A stretch of DNA of 64,000 nucleotides from NCBI GenBank assembly GCA_019695175.1, contig JAIBAM010000001.1, positions 213,689 to 277,688 of the forward strand. The letters run 5' to 3'. Position numbers and translations under genes: made by a program. Positions 1 through 10,535 of this stretch are shown here, piece by piece. Position 1 is the first letter of the stretch, and the number at the start of each line of letters is the position of its first letter. The notes below the pieces were generated by a model. That model ran no database searches. It had not been told where the DNA came from and saw only the letters and a list, made by a program, of their open reading frames with translations. Source of the DNA: Bdellovibrionales bacterium. Lineage in GTDB: Bacteria; Bdellovibrionota; Bdellovibrionia; Bdellovibrionales; UBA1609.

Positions 1-2069
1 TTGGAAAGAAACGTCACCGAAATCTAGATAAAAAAGTAGAAAAAAGCTCTCTCCAACATAAAGCTCTCAGTTTTAATGACCTGATCCCGGGAGATCTCAT
101 TGTTCACATCCACCATGGAATTGGACTTTATGAAGGACTTAAGGTCATGTCCATACAAGGAGTTGATTCCGAATTTATACAACTCAAGTACAAAGATAAT
201 GATCGTTTATACCTACCCGTGTTTCGTATTCATCAAATAAACAAATTTTCAGGACCATCTCTCAGTCAACCTCTGAATAAATTGGGGGGTCCTAATTGGG
301 ACAAAGTAAAAACAAAAGTTAAAAATCATTTGCGTGATGTGGCGGCTGAACTCTTAGAGCTTTATGCTCAAAGATCAAAAATGTCTCGTCCCCCATTTTC
401 TAAAACTGACAATGATTTTTATGCATTTGAAGCCGCGTTTCCCTATGATGAAACCGAAGATCAACTTAAGTGTATCCAAGAGATTCTTAAAGATTTAACC
501 AACGATAAACCGATGGATCGACTGATTTGCGGCGATGTCGGTTTTGGCAAAACAGAAATGGCATTACGAGCTGCTTTCAAAGTGGTCCAAGAACAAAAGC
601 AAGTAGCCCTCATTGCACCCACAACGGTTTTAACTTTTCAACACACCGAAACTTTTAAAAAGCGGTTTAAAGACTGGCCAATCAATATAAAAACTTTAAA
701 CCGATTTGTCCCAAATAATGAAATCAAAGATACTATTAACAATATTAAAAAAGGTACTGTGGATATAGTTATTGGCACCCATAGATTATTAAGTCGAGAT
801 ATAGAATTTAAAAATTTAGGTCTTTTGATCATTGATGAAGAACAAAAGTTTGGCGTTCTTCATAAAGAAAAAATTAGAAAATTAAAGCTAGGTATAGATA
901 CACTCACCATGACCGCAACTCCTATTCCAAGAACACTCAACCAATCCTTGATGGGGCTCAGAGATTTAAGTCTTATTAACACTCCACCTGCGGATAGACT
1001 TCCCACAAGAACCTTTGTAAGTAAGTTTGATGACGATATAATTAGAAAAGCGGTTTCAAATGAAGTGGCAAGGGGAGGGCAAGTATTTTTTATTCATAAC
1101 AGAATCGAAAGTATCTATGGCTTAGCTGATGATCTCCGCCGACTTTTACCACAGATTAAAATGGCCGTCGCCCATGGACAAATGGAAGAGCATGAGCTCG
1201 AAAAAGTCATGATAGGTTTTTTTAATCATGAAATCGACATGCTCATATGCACCACTATTGTGGAATCGGGGATGGACATCCCTAGGGCTAACACTATGTT
1301 TATTGATAATGCCCACCAATTAGGCCTTAGCCAACTTTATCAATTGCGTGGACGTGTCGGTCGCGCTAAAGAAAGGGCCTATTGTTACCTTTTAGTTCCA
1401 TCCCATAAGCAAATCGAAAAAGACGCCCAAGAAAGACTTAAAGTTCTACAAGAAAACACAGCTCTAGGAAGCGGAATTAGAATCGCCCAATATGATTTAG
1501 AGCTAAGAGGTGCCGGGGATTTACTCGGCGAAGAACAATCCGGTCATATTAATTCTATTGGTTACGAAATGTACCTTGAGTTATTAGAAGATGCGATCAA
1601 GGAAAGTAAAAATGAAGAAATTATAGACGTCAATATAGAGCCTGAAATCAATGTGCCCATTTCAGCCCTCATCCCAGATCAGTATATTTCAGATTTAAGA
1701 TTGCGACTCTCCTACTACAGAATTATGTCCGACATAAAGTCTTCAGAGGATATCGATCGAATTGAAATGGATTTAAATGATCAATTTGGACGCCCCCCCG
1801 AACCTGTTCTTAATCTCATGGGGTTGATGCTCATAAGACATCTTTGCAAACAGTTATTTATCAAAGATTTGACTCGTGGAAAAAATGGAATTCTACTCCT
1901 GTTTTCTGAAAAAACTCCCTTAAGCACAGAGATTGTTTTAAATCTCGTGCGCCGGGAAAATAAAAAATACTCGCTCAACCCCGACAGTCGAATTTTTATA
2001 CGAATGAATGAAATATCTTGGCTTAGACTTCATGAAGAGCTCACGTACCTTATAAGTTTAATCAAGTAA
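1..2069 (+). CDS. mfd: Transcription-repair coupling factor Mfd, 3' part (5' end outside window)
   Basis: Mfd is an ATP-driven translocase that removes stalled RNA polymerase from DNA lesions and recruits the UvrABC repair proteins. The frame is open from base 3, so the gene is cut by the window edge; about 688 residues of a usual ~1150 are present. The fragment begins in the RNA-polymerase-interacting (CarD-like) domain, with GDLIVHIHHGIGLYEG. The two RecA-like motor domains follow: Walker A GDVGFGKTE, Walker B box DEEQKFGV, motif III TATPIPRT, and motifs V/VI TTIVESGMDIPRA and QLRGRVGR. The C-terminal TRCF domain starts near ELRGAGDLLGEEQSG. The internal ATG at 147 is not the start, because the conserved domain continues upstream. 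Identification is secure. Confidence 0.96.
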   Translation, partial: GKKRHRNLDKKVEKSSLQHKALSFNDLIPGDLIVHIHHGIGLYEGLKVMSIQGVDSEFIQLKYKDNDRLYLPVFRIHQINKFSGPSLSQPLNKLGGPNWDKVKTKVKNHLRDVAAELLELYAQRSKMSRPPFSKTDNDFYAFEAAFPYDETEDQLKCIQEILKDLTNDKPMDRLICGDVGFGKTEMALRAAFKVVQEQKQVALIAPTTVLTFQHTETFKKRFKDWPINIKTLNRFVPNNEIKDTINNIKKGTVDIVIGTHRLLSRDIEFKNLGLLIIDEEQKFGVLHKEKIRKLKLGIDTLTMTATPIPRTLNQSLMGLRDLSLINTPPADRLPTRTFVSKFDDDIIRKAVSNEVARGGQVFFIHNRIESIYGLADDLRRLLPQIKMAVAHGQMEEHELEKVMIGFFNHEIDMLICTTIVESGMDIPRANTMFIDNAHQLGLSQLYQLRGRVGRAKERAYCYLLVPSHKQIEKDAQERLKVLQENTALGSGIRIAQYDLELRGAGDLLGEEQSGHINSIGYEMYLELLEDAIKESKNEEIIDVNIEPEINVPISALIPDQYISDLRLRLSYYRIMSDIKSSEDIDRIEMDLNDQFGRPPEPVLNLMGLMLIRHLCKQLFIKDLTRGKNGILLLFSEKTPLSTEIVLNLVRRENKKYSLNPDSRIFIRMNEISWLRLHEELTYLISLIK

Positions 2070-2205
2070 ATCATCGTTCTCATAAAAGCCTAAGTAAACT
2101 CTTAAATGGGTAAATCCATTTTTCTAAAGTAATTCTATTTGCCCTTAATATATTTTCAATTTCATAATTATCCAATTGAATACAGAAAAGGATTTTCTTT
2201 TGCTT

Positions 2206-3858
2206 ATGAAACAATCAACTGTATCCACAACATCAAATAATAATTCTCCAAATGACTTAAGTAAAATTTTTTGGGATGTAATCGTCATTGGAACAGGTAT
2301 CAGTGGTGGAACTATTGGCTATTCGCTCGCTAAATCAGGAAAACTAGTTCTCTTTTTAGAAAAGGGACTGGCAGATCTGACACCTCAACCAGACCTTATA
2401 AGAGGTTCATTTCCTGAGTCGCATTTTAAAAATAACCTCGTTGTAGGAAGTGAAGAGAAAGAAATTCTTACTAAAAGTTTAAGATGCACCGAAGTGATCT
2501 CAGATTTAAGTCTCAATAAAAATATAGACTTTATTCCTTTCTTAGGCCAAGGCGCGGGTGGTTCCTCTTCAATTTACGGTGCCGCCATGGAAAGATTTTT
2601 TCCTGCAGATTTTGAGGTTTTAAATCACATATCAGATGTACCCAACAGCACTGTGGTCAATTGGCCAATTAATTATTTTGATTTAGAACCTTACTACACT
2701 CAAGCAGAGGCTCTCTATAATGTGTTCGGATCTCCTGATCCCCTTCGTTTACCATTTCAATCTGCATCTCTAGCCAAAGCTCCTTTAAGTCCTGCTGGCA
2801 ACGTTCTATTTAATCATTGGACACAAAAAGGCTATCATCCCTATAGACTGCCAGTGGCCCACAAACCGCATCACATTTCCCAATGTGCAGGATGCCAAGG
2901 TACGCTCTGCAAAACTATGGAAAAAATAGGTTCCTATGAAGCTTGTGTTCAACCAGCACTAAAGCTCTTTAATGCTAAAATCATAGACCAATGTGAGGTT
3001 TTAGGGTTCATAGCAAATTCACATCACATAGATGAAGTTCTTTGTTTAAAAAATAAAGAACAGCTTAAATTTAAAGGAAAAAAAATTATTCTTGCTGCAG
3101 GAGCAATATTCACTCCAGCCCTTCTTTTAAAATCCAAATCATCGATTTGGCCCCAAGGATTAGCCAATCGCTCAGGTCTTGTGGGAAAAAATTTATGCCG
3201 TCATTTCTTAGATTTGTTTATAATCAATCTCAACCCATTAAAAAATAAAGGTTATTTTGAAAAAGAGTTGGCAATAAATGATTTTTATTTTTCAAATGGA
3301 ACGAAACTTGGAACCATTCAATCTTTAGGAAATCCACCAGAGTTTAAACCTGTTATTCATGAAATGCATTACGAAATCCCTTATCACAATTACATGCATA
3401 GACTACAATTTAATTTCATCCGATTTTTTGGAAAAAGGATCTATGAAAACATAATGAAAACATCTTTATGTTTAGCTGGAATTATGGAAGATTTTTCTTA
3501 TGCTGAAAATCAAGTGGGTCTTACTTCTTCAGAGAAAATATTTATAAAATATCAGCTCACCAATGAAGCAAGAAACAGGTTAAAACTCTTCCGTGCTCTT
3601 GCAAAGAAAAGTCTTAAACCTTACAAGGTGAAAATTCACCCTCAAGGTGAAAACAACCAAAGACTGGCTCATGCCAGCGGGACATGCCGCATGGGTATAA
3701 ACCCTGAAAAAAGTGTTGTTGATTCAACCAATAGAGCCCATGACCTCGATAATCTTTATATTGTAGATGCTTCTTTTTTTCCATCCAGCAGCGGAATCAA
3801 CCCAAGTTTGACTTTGGCCGCTAACGCCTTGCGCGTTGCAAAGTATATAAGTTCTTAA
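2206..3858 (+). CDS. GMC-family FAD-dependent oxidoreductase
   Basis: Glucose-methanol-choline family flavoenzymes oxidise alcohols with FAD. The Rossmann dinucleotide-binding motif GTGISGG lies at residues 29-35. The C-terminal signature includes HASGTCRMG, then VDASFFPSSSGINPSLT, whose His and Asn would be the active-site pair. A cysteine-rich stretch (CAGCQGTLC) in the middle resembles long-chain alcohol oxidase/gluconate dehydrogenase relatives. No signal peptide is seen. I chose ATG 2206; an in-frame TTG at 2200 has a better-spaced AAAAGGA (2186-2192) and could be the true start. A TTG further up at 2176 has no ribosome site. The substrate cannot be told from sequence. It follows mfd by about 130 bases and is probably transcribed separately. 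Confidence 0.85.
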   Translation: MKQSTVSTTSNNNSPNDLSKIFWDVIVIGTGISGGTIGYSLAKSGKLVLFLEKGLADLTPQPDLIRGSFPESHFKNNLVVGSEEKEILTKSLRCTEVISDLSLNKNIDFIPFLGQGAGGSSSIYGAAMERFFPADFEVLNHISDVPNSTVVNWPINYFDLEPYYTQAEALYNVFGSPDPLRLPFQSASLAKAPLSPAGNVLFNHWTQKGYHPYRLPVAHKPHHISQCAGCQGTLCKTMEKIGSYEACVQPALKLFNAKIIDQCEVLGFIANSHHIDEVLCLKNKEQLKFKGKKIILAAGAIFTPALLLKSKSSIWPQGLANRSGLVGKNLCRHFLDLFIINLNPLKNKGYFEKELAINDFYFSNGTKLGTIQSLGNPPEFKPVIHEMHYEIPYHNYMHRLQFNFIRFFGKRIYENIMKTSLCLAGIMEDFSYAENQVGLTSSEKIFIKYQLTNEARNRLKLFRALAKKSLKPYKVKIHPQGENNQRLAHASGTCRMGINPEKSVVDSTNRAHDLDNLYIVDASFFPSSSGINPSLTLAANALRVAKYISS

Positions 3859-3930
3859 AAACACTTGATCATTATCCATTTAAAATTAAAGGTTTGAATA
3901 GGACAGTATCAATTGTACTGAATTAAATTT

Positions 3931-5046
3931 ATGACCTATGAAACTATCCAAACGAAAATAATTCGAACGATTCGAGGACAACAAAGCCAAGTATACTTGA
4001 GTAAAATGCTTGGTTTTAAATCAAATCGAGTCCACAAATGGGAAAATTGTCAAAGACAGATTAAATGGAGAGATTTTGTAAATTTGTGCGAAAGACAAAA
4101 TTATCCCATAGAAAAAATTATTAGATTTTGTTTAAAATTTGTTTACGAAAAATTTGATCCCTATTCAGCAGCTCAAATTCTATCTAAGTTTTTGTCACTT
4201 TATGGACTAAAAAACACAAAGGTGTTAGCAAGAAGACTTCATGTCCATCCTTCTGTAGTACAACGCTGGCTCTCTGGTAAGGTCGATCCGGATCTTCAAA
4301 GTATGCTTCGAATATTTGATTTGGCAAACAATTTTCTAGATCTCTTTGTAACCAAAATTATTTCTAGTGACTCCCTTGATCAAAAACAATTTGAAAATCT
4401 TTCCTTAGATGAATTTCAACTTCATTTTTTTTCTTATTTTCCTTGGGCCTTAGCTATTAATTCAGCTTTGCAAACAAAAGAATTTTTTAATTTTTCTGAC
4501 AAAAAAATTCCACATCTTTCTAAATTCTTAGAAGTAGACGAAAACCTTATCAAATTGACGATCCGTTTAATGTTAGAAGCTAAAATTTTAAAAAAAACAC
4601 ACGGCGTTTGTTACGAAGTCACTCATAATAACTATAATTTCAGTAATTTAGCCACAATGGACACCGTACGACCGATTCAATACTGGAGTGAGAAAATACA
4701 AAAAAAAATAAAATTAAACCTTGCAAATGAAGTTAATGAATCTCAAAAAAAATGCTATTTTTCTGATTTTCGAGTGCTCGCACTCTCACCAGTCGAATTC
4801 GATAAATTAAATCAAATTATTGTCGACTTTGTAGGAAAGTTAAGTTCATTAAATTCTGAGAAAACCATAAAAGAAGATGTTTCCTGTATAGTTTTGCACC
4901 ATTTTCACCCTGGAATTGTCTCAAGTAAGATAAAATTTGAAGAATTTTGGCTGGACCATTATTGTCAGACCCTACCAGAATTTTTAAAGAAGTGGATCCA
5001 TTTAACCAATTTAAAATTCGACCCTCATTCCAGCTCCCCAGTTTAA
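3931..5046 (+). CDS. Helix-turn-helix regulator, TIGR02147/DUF4423-like
   Basis: A 371-residue protein with two apparent HTH modules. Residues ~1-60 look XRE-like (QVYLSKMLGFKSNRVHKWEN). Residues ~90-140 carry a second (LARRLHVHPSVVQRWLSG). The middle contains a winged-helix-like stretch (FLEVDENLIKLTIRLMLEA, then KILKKTHG), followed by PIQYWSEKIQ. This arrangement resembles the TIGR02147/DUF4423 regulators that are abundant in Bdellovibrionota; that assignment rests on pattern recognition. No ligand or target can be inferred. The start ATG has no clear Shine-Dalgarno. The 3' end overlaps the convergent outer-membrane-like gene by 36 bases (5011-5046), so the two transcripts are antisense to each other there. 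Confidence 0.6.
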   Translation: MTYETIQTKIIRTIRGQQSQVYLSKMLGFKSNRVHKWENCQRQIKWRDFVNLCERQNYPIEKIIRFCLKFVYEKFDPYSAAQILSKFLSLYGLKNTKVLARRLHVHPSVVQRWLSGKVDPDLQSMLRIFDLANNFLDLFVTKIISSDSLDQKQFENLSLDEFQLHFFSYFPWALAINSALQTKEFFNFSDKKIPHLSKFLEVDENLIKLTIRLMLEAKILKKTHGVCYEVTHNNYNFSNLATMDTVRPIQYWSEKIQKKIKLNLANEVNESQKKCYFSDFRVLALSPVEFDKLNQIIVDFVGKLSSLNSEKTIKEDVSCIVLHHFHPGIVSSKIKFEEFWLDHYCQTLPEFLKKWIHLTNLKFDPHSSSPV

Positions 5047-5820
5047 TCCGGTAGAAAAATCAGGATCACTGGCATTTTGTGAAACCATAAACATTCTACC
5101 CTCGATATAAAGAAAAGTATTTTCCATTCCTGAGTCCATATAAGAAACCCTCGCAGCTTCTCGATCTAACCAATTTAATTGCAGCGCCACTCCGACACTA
5201 AAGTAAGGTGCCACCTGGGTATTCCCACCATGGGATACCGAAGATGTGTTTTCTTTAAAAATCATTGTATAGACACCACCGGAGGCATAGGGAACCAAGT
5301 AAGGTTCAAAAAATAAATTATCAAAATTCACGTTGATTCCAAATCTTACCGGAATCAATTCTATCCTAGAATCAACGGCATCATTGACAGAAGTCTTATT
5401 ATATAGACCGGCACCCAGTTCCGCTCCAATGGAACCTAAGATAAAATTTCGTTTCAGAACAAATTGTAATTCCATTAAAGAGGGGAAACTCGTTGAGTAA
5501 ACATCCTTAAAGTCAGAAGCCAAAAAATTGGGTTCATAGTTTAATGGATTAAAATTACTCAGACCCAGACTAATTGTTTTTCCCCATTTAAGTCGTCTAT
5601 TTCTATAGGGGACCAAATAATAAATACCCGTAATATCAGCAGAAAGAATATTAGAATGCTCCACCTCAACTAAAGTAGTTTTAGAGAGATCTTGGGTTCG
5701 ACTCAGTAAATGAACTTGAGTGGTGTATTCTTGGACTTCTGGATCTACTGCAAATACAGAGGATCCGATAATACAAGTACATATGAAAGCAATCTTCATC
5801 AATTGGATCAAAAATCTCAT
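5011..5820 (-). CDS. Predicted outer-membrane beta-barrel protein, unknown function
   Basis: A 269-residue protein with an N-terminal signal peptide (hydrophobic run after MRFLIQLMK, likely cleavage after SSVFA). The mature part has alternating hydrophobic/aromatic strands and ends in GAGMRVEF with a C-terminal Phe, typical of substrates of the Bam machinery. I do not recognise a named family. It is divergent from the secreted glycosidase at 5877, with only 56 bases between the two starts, so they may share a control region. Its 3' end overlaps the regulator gene on the opposite strand. Confidence is good for a secreted barrel-like protein and low for any function. Confidence 0.6.
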   Translation of the reverse strand: MRFLIQLMKIAFICTCIIGSSVFAVDPEVQEYTTQVHLLSRTQDLSKTTLVEVEHSNILSADITGIYYLVPYRNRRLKWGKTISLGLSNFNPLNYEPNFLASDFKDVYSTSFPSLMELQFVLKRNFILGSIGAELGAGLYNKTSVNDAVDSRIELIPVRFGINVNFDNLFFEPYLVPYASGGVYTMIFKENTSSVSHGGNTQVAPYFSVGVALQLNWLDREAARVSYMDSGMENTFLYIEGRMFMVSQNASDPDFSTGLNWGAGMRVEF

Positions 5821-5876
5821 AATTCATCATACTAAATTTATTGCTTTTATCAGAGTCCAAATTAAAGGATTTCACT

Positions 5877-7568
5877 TTGGTAGGTATTAAACATTTTTTA
5901 TTTTTATTTATTATAGGACTCAACTTTGTTCCAGAAATAACATTTTCCGTTCCTGAAATTGAAAATTCGTCCTCAAAAATTCAAAAGAAACTGACTGAGG
6001 ACCAAATAAAAAATATAGATCAACTTTTAGAGACTCTCACTGTGGAACAGAAGGTGGGTCAATTACTCATCTATGGTTACTCTGGAACTCTCAACTCTGC
6101 AAAAAAAGTTATTACTTCTTATCAACCCGGCGGGCTCATCACATTCCGTAGAAATATCAAAAGTTTACACCAAATTTCTGATTGGAACCGTGAAATTCAA
6201 AAGGCAGGATTTCACCTGAACGATCTGCCCGTTCTTTCCATGATTGATCAAGAGGGAGGATCTGTCATACGAGTTAACAGTACTCCACCAATGCCCAGTG
6301 CACTAGCTCTCGGGACTGTAAATGATCTAAACCTTACTAAAAACATAGGAAAAGCAACAGGTGAATTCCTTGCCGTGTTGGGTTTTAATATGAACTTAGC
6401 TCCCGTGCTGGATGTAAGTGACCCCCTAAAAAAAAATTTTATTGGAAATCGTAGCTACGGAAATAACCCAGAACAAGTCTGGCTTCATGCACAAGCATTT
6501 TCACAAGGACTTTTCTCAGCCGGAATTATCCCAACCGCCAAACACTATCCAGGACATGGTGGAGTCACTTCGGATAGCCATAAAATAGCACTGATAAAAT
6601 TATATTCTCAAAAAGAGCTCGAGAATCATGATCTGGTTCCATTTATAAATTTCTTTAAAGTCCCTTTACAAACAGCTGTAATGGTTGGGCATATTGTTTT
6701 ACCAAAAATAGATCGTACAAACGTACCGGCAGGATTTTCCAATGTTCTTTTAGTCGAACTGTTGAGAAAAAAATACCAATATGATGGCCTGGTCATTACA
6801 GATGACCTGGAAATGTTGGGAGCTGCAGGTGTGGGTGAAATTGGACAACGAGCTGTCAAAGCCATTCAGGCTGGATGCGATATGATCATGGTGGCTTGGA
6901 GTGGAACTAAGCAAAAAAAAGTTTTTACCAGCTTGTTAAATGCAGTTAAAAATCAGGAAATTAGTATTGAGAGATTGAATCAAAGTGTTTTCCGTATCCT
7001 TTCCGCTAAATACAAAATAATAAATAATAAAAGTTTAAAAAATAAGGTTCCATCTAAAAAAATTGAATCTGAATTCAAAAAATTAGCAGCTATTTACCAT
7101 GAATTCCATCGTCAAAATTTTATAAAAGCTCAGAATGAATCCCTCCAAGAAATGAACAAAATTAAATTTAATTTGCTGTCCCAAAAATATATTGTTTTTA
7201 GTGCTGAAACAGACTTCTTTCGTAATTTTAAAAAAGCATCCCCTCAGGAGCTCGTCAATTTCATACAAATAAATAAAAACAACCTGAACATTGTCCGAAC
7301 AACGCTCCTAGAAAAACCAGAGTACTCGGGAGTTTTTTATGTGACAGGATCTATCACGGCAAATTTCTTAAACACACTTCCTTCATCTCTTAAGCAAAGA
7401 ATAATTGTAGTAAATGGGTTTTATCCAGGCTCCATTGGGGGACAAAGTACTTATAGGGCTGTGCTAAATTTAAATTCACTTAACTCCCGTTCCGGGTTCT
7501 GGTTAAGTCAAATTATTTTCTCAAGCAAAAAAATTGCACAGAAAAGTTTTTCAGAAAATTACCAGTGA
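5877..7568 (+). CDS. Secreted glycoside hydrolase family 3 (NagZ-like beta-N-acetylhexosaminidase) with C-terminal extension
   Basis: Family-3 N-acetylhexosaminidases release GlcNAc from muropeptides or chitin fragments. KHYPGHG is at ~222-228, the NagZ-type Asp-His acid/base dyad at SDSH (D233/H235), and the nucleophile in TDDLEM (D309). I prefer TTG 5877: AAAGGA (5864-5869) sits 7 bases upstream and the product then starts with a clean signal peptide (MVGIKHFLFLFIIGLNF). A TTG at 5841 would add 12 residues without a ribosome site. At 563 residues it is much longer than cytoplasmic NagZ (~340); the last ~200 residues look like a second alpha/beta domain, as in Gram-positive two-domain NagZ. 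The export signal argues for a periplasmic or secreted enzyme rather than cytoplasmic recycling. Confidence 0.85.
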   Translation: MVGIKHFLFLFIIGLNFVPEITFSVPEIENSSSKIQKKLTEDQIKNIDQLLETLTVEQKVGQLLIYGYSGTLNSAKKVITSYQPGGLITFRRNIKSLHQISDWNREIQKAGFHLNDLPVLSMIDQEGGSVIRVNSTPPMPSALALGTVNDLNLTKNIGKATGEFLAVLGFNMNLAPVLDVSDPLKKNFIGNRSYGNNPEQVWLHAQAFSQGLFSAGIIPTAKHYPGHGGVTSDSHKIALIKLYSQKELENHDLVPFINFFKVPLQTAVMVGHIVLPKIDRTNVPAGFSNVLLVELLRKKYQYDGLVITDDLEMLGAAGVGEIGQRAVKAIQAGCDMIMVAWSGTKQKKVFTSLLNAVKNQEISIERLNQSVFRILSAKYKIINNKSLKNKVPSKKIESEFKKLAAIYHEFHRQNFIKAQNESLQEMNKIKFNLLSQKYIVFSAETDFFRNFKKASPQELVNFIQINKNNLNIVRTTLLEKPEYSGVFYVTGSITANFLNTLPSSLKQRIIVVNGFYPGSIGGQSTYRAVLNLNSLNSRSGFWLSQIIFSSKKIAQKSFSENYQ

Positions 7569-7585
7569 TGTAAAAATAAATTTAT

Positions 7586-7993
7586 TTATACGTTTTTAGA
7601 GGCTTCAATCCTCGCCAAAGCTTTTTGTAACTTTCTCTGATACTTCATAATTTGATTAGGCTCAAGGTTGGGCTCCGTCAGCTTTTTTTGCATCATTCGT
7701 GCATCATTTTCAGCTCTCTCGCGATCAATTTCTTCTAAAGACTCTGCAGTTTCTGCCAAAATATTTACACCCGTAGGGTTGACTTCACAGTATCCCCAAC
7801 TTACGAGCGAAGTTATTTCTTCACTTTTCCCTTTGGGACGATATTTAATCAAACCTACGCCTAGAGTTGAGATCAATGGAGCATGTCCAGGCAAGAGCGT
7901 CAATTGACCGCGATAAGCCGGGACAGTGACCTGATCAACTTCTAAATCACTAACTACCTTTTTTTCTGGAGTAACATAAGTTAATAGGAACAT
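7586..7993 (-). CDS. atpC: ATP synthase F1 subunit epsilon
   Basis: Epsilon couples the central stalk to the c-ring and inhibits ATP hydrolysis. The 135-residue product has the N-terminal beta-sandwich (LTYVTPEKKVVSDLEVDQV, and GQLTLLPGHAPLISTLGVG) and a C-terminal helical hairpin (RERAENDARMMQKK). It is the last gene of the F1 cluster, but unlike the tightly packed genes before it, it sits 237 bases after atpD. The gap contains a predicted transcription terminator. Its 3' end converges on the family-3 glycosidase. Confidence 0.93.
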   Translation of the reverse strand: MFLLTYVTPEKKVVSDLEVDQVTVPAYRGQLTLLPGHAPLISTLGVGLIKYRPKGKSEEITSLVSWGYCEVNPTGVNILAETAESLEEIDRERAENDARMMQKKLTEPNLEPNQIMKYQRKLQKALARIEASKNV

Positions 7994-8095
7994 TCGTTTT
8001 ATCCCATGATTTTAGGTTCTTTATCACTCATTGAACATATTTTATAAAAAAATCGAAGTTTTAATTATTTTGTTCAAAAATTAACTTTCTATTTC

Positions 8096-8128
8096 AAAAA
8101 ACAAGCTACCGAATACTGATTCGATAGC
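8096..8128 (-). terminator. Rho-independent terminator/attenuator between atpD and atpC
   Basis: Read on the minus strand, GCTATCGAAT (8128-8119), loop CAGT, and ATTCGGTAGC (8114-8105) form a 10-base-pair stem with one G-U pair. It is followed by TTGTTTTTTG (to about 8095). There is no T-run on the plus-strand side, so it points toward atpC. It would end or thin out transcription between the beta and epsilon genes. Confidence 0.65.
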
Positions 8129-8230
8129 CCAAATTAATTTATCTACATATCTAGGTTTCTATTACCAATTTATCTAGAAAAATTCAGATAAAATTTCATA
8201 AAAAGGCATCAGAATGCAGATCAAAAAAAG

Positions 8231-9643
<1,413 letters not shown>

Positions 9644-10528
9644 CTATCCTTTTAAAGCTTCTGCTCCACTCGTAATTTCAATAAGTTCCGTAGTAATCGA
9701 CGCCTGTCTTAATTTGTTGTAAGTCAGCGTCAGAGATCGAATCATTTCTGCAGCATTTTTTGTCGCATTTTCCATGGCCGACATACGTGCACCATGCTCA
9801 GCAGCCACACTCTCACTTAAACACCTATAAACCTGAATAGCGAAATGTTGTTTTAATAGTCCATCCAACATAAATTCGGGCTGGGGTTCAAAAATAAGCT
9901 CTTCCGAGAACCGGCTGTTGTTGCCAGTTTCGCTAAAGGAAGTTCTGCTTAGATCTATAGGGAAAATTTGCTCACATACAATTTCTTGAGCAATGGCTGA
10001 TTTAAATTCATTGTAAATAAACTTAACTGAATCATATCCACCTTCAGAAAAATCCTCCATCAATCGCTGAGCAATTTTAGCAGCGTAGTCATAGGAAACT
10101 TCTTTAGCCAAATTGAACACTGCTTCTTTGCAATTTACCTTTCTGGCTTTAAAGTAATCAAAACTTTTTCTTCCAATTAAAATAAGATCGACTTTGTCTG
10201 AAACATTTGCTTTTTCTAAATAAATTTTATGAGCAAACTTGTTTATATTACTATTAAATCCACCACAAAGACCTCGATCACTAGACAAAACTACAAGAAG
10301 TTCTTTTTTACTATCTACAGAGGACGATAAAAGAGGATGATGAATATGTTTTGAAAGCGCTATATCTGCAATCACTTCAAGAAGTTTTTTAGCGTAAGGC
10401 CTCAAACTCACAATATTGTGCTGGGCCTTTCGTAATTTGGCAGCAGACACCATCTTCATGGCTCTGGTGATTTGTTGTGTACTTTTAACACTGCCTATTC
10501 TAAGTCTTATATCTTTTAAATTAGCCAT
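9644..10528 (-). CDS. atpG: ATP synthase F1 subunit gamma
   Basis: Gamma forms the rotating central shaft. The start is the ATG at 10528 (MANLKDIRLRIGSVKSTQQI); the conserved N-terminal helix begins here, and an upstream in-frame extension would run into atpA. GGAGG at the end of atpA serves as a somewhat distant ribosome site. Length is 294 residues. The C-terminal helix MENATKNAAEMIRSLTLTYN with RQASITTELIEI is the family signature. Seven bases separate it from atpA, consistent with translational coupling. Confidence 0.96.
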   Translation of the reverse strand: MANLKDIRLRIGSVKSTQQITRAMKMVSAAKLRKAQHNIVSLRPYAKKLLEVIADIALSKHIHHPLLSSSVDSKKELLVVLSSDRGLCGGFNSNINKFAHKIYLEKANVSDKVDLILIGRKSFDYFKARKVNCKEAVFNLAKEVSYDYAAKIAQRLMEDFSEGGYDSVKFIYNEFKSAIAQEIVCEQIFPIDLSRTSFSETGNNSRFSEELIFEPQPEFMLDGLLKQHFAIQVYRCLSESVAAEHGARMSAMENATKNAAEMIRSLTLTYNKLRQASITTELIEITSGAEALKG

Positions 10529-10535
10529 GGAATAG

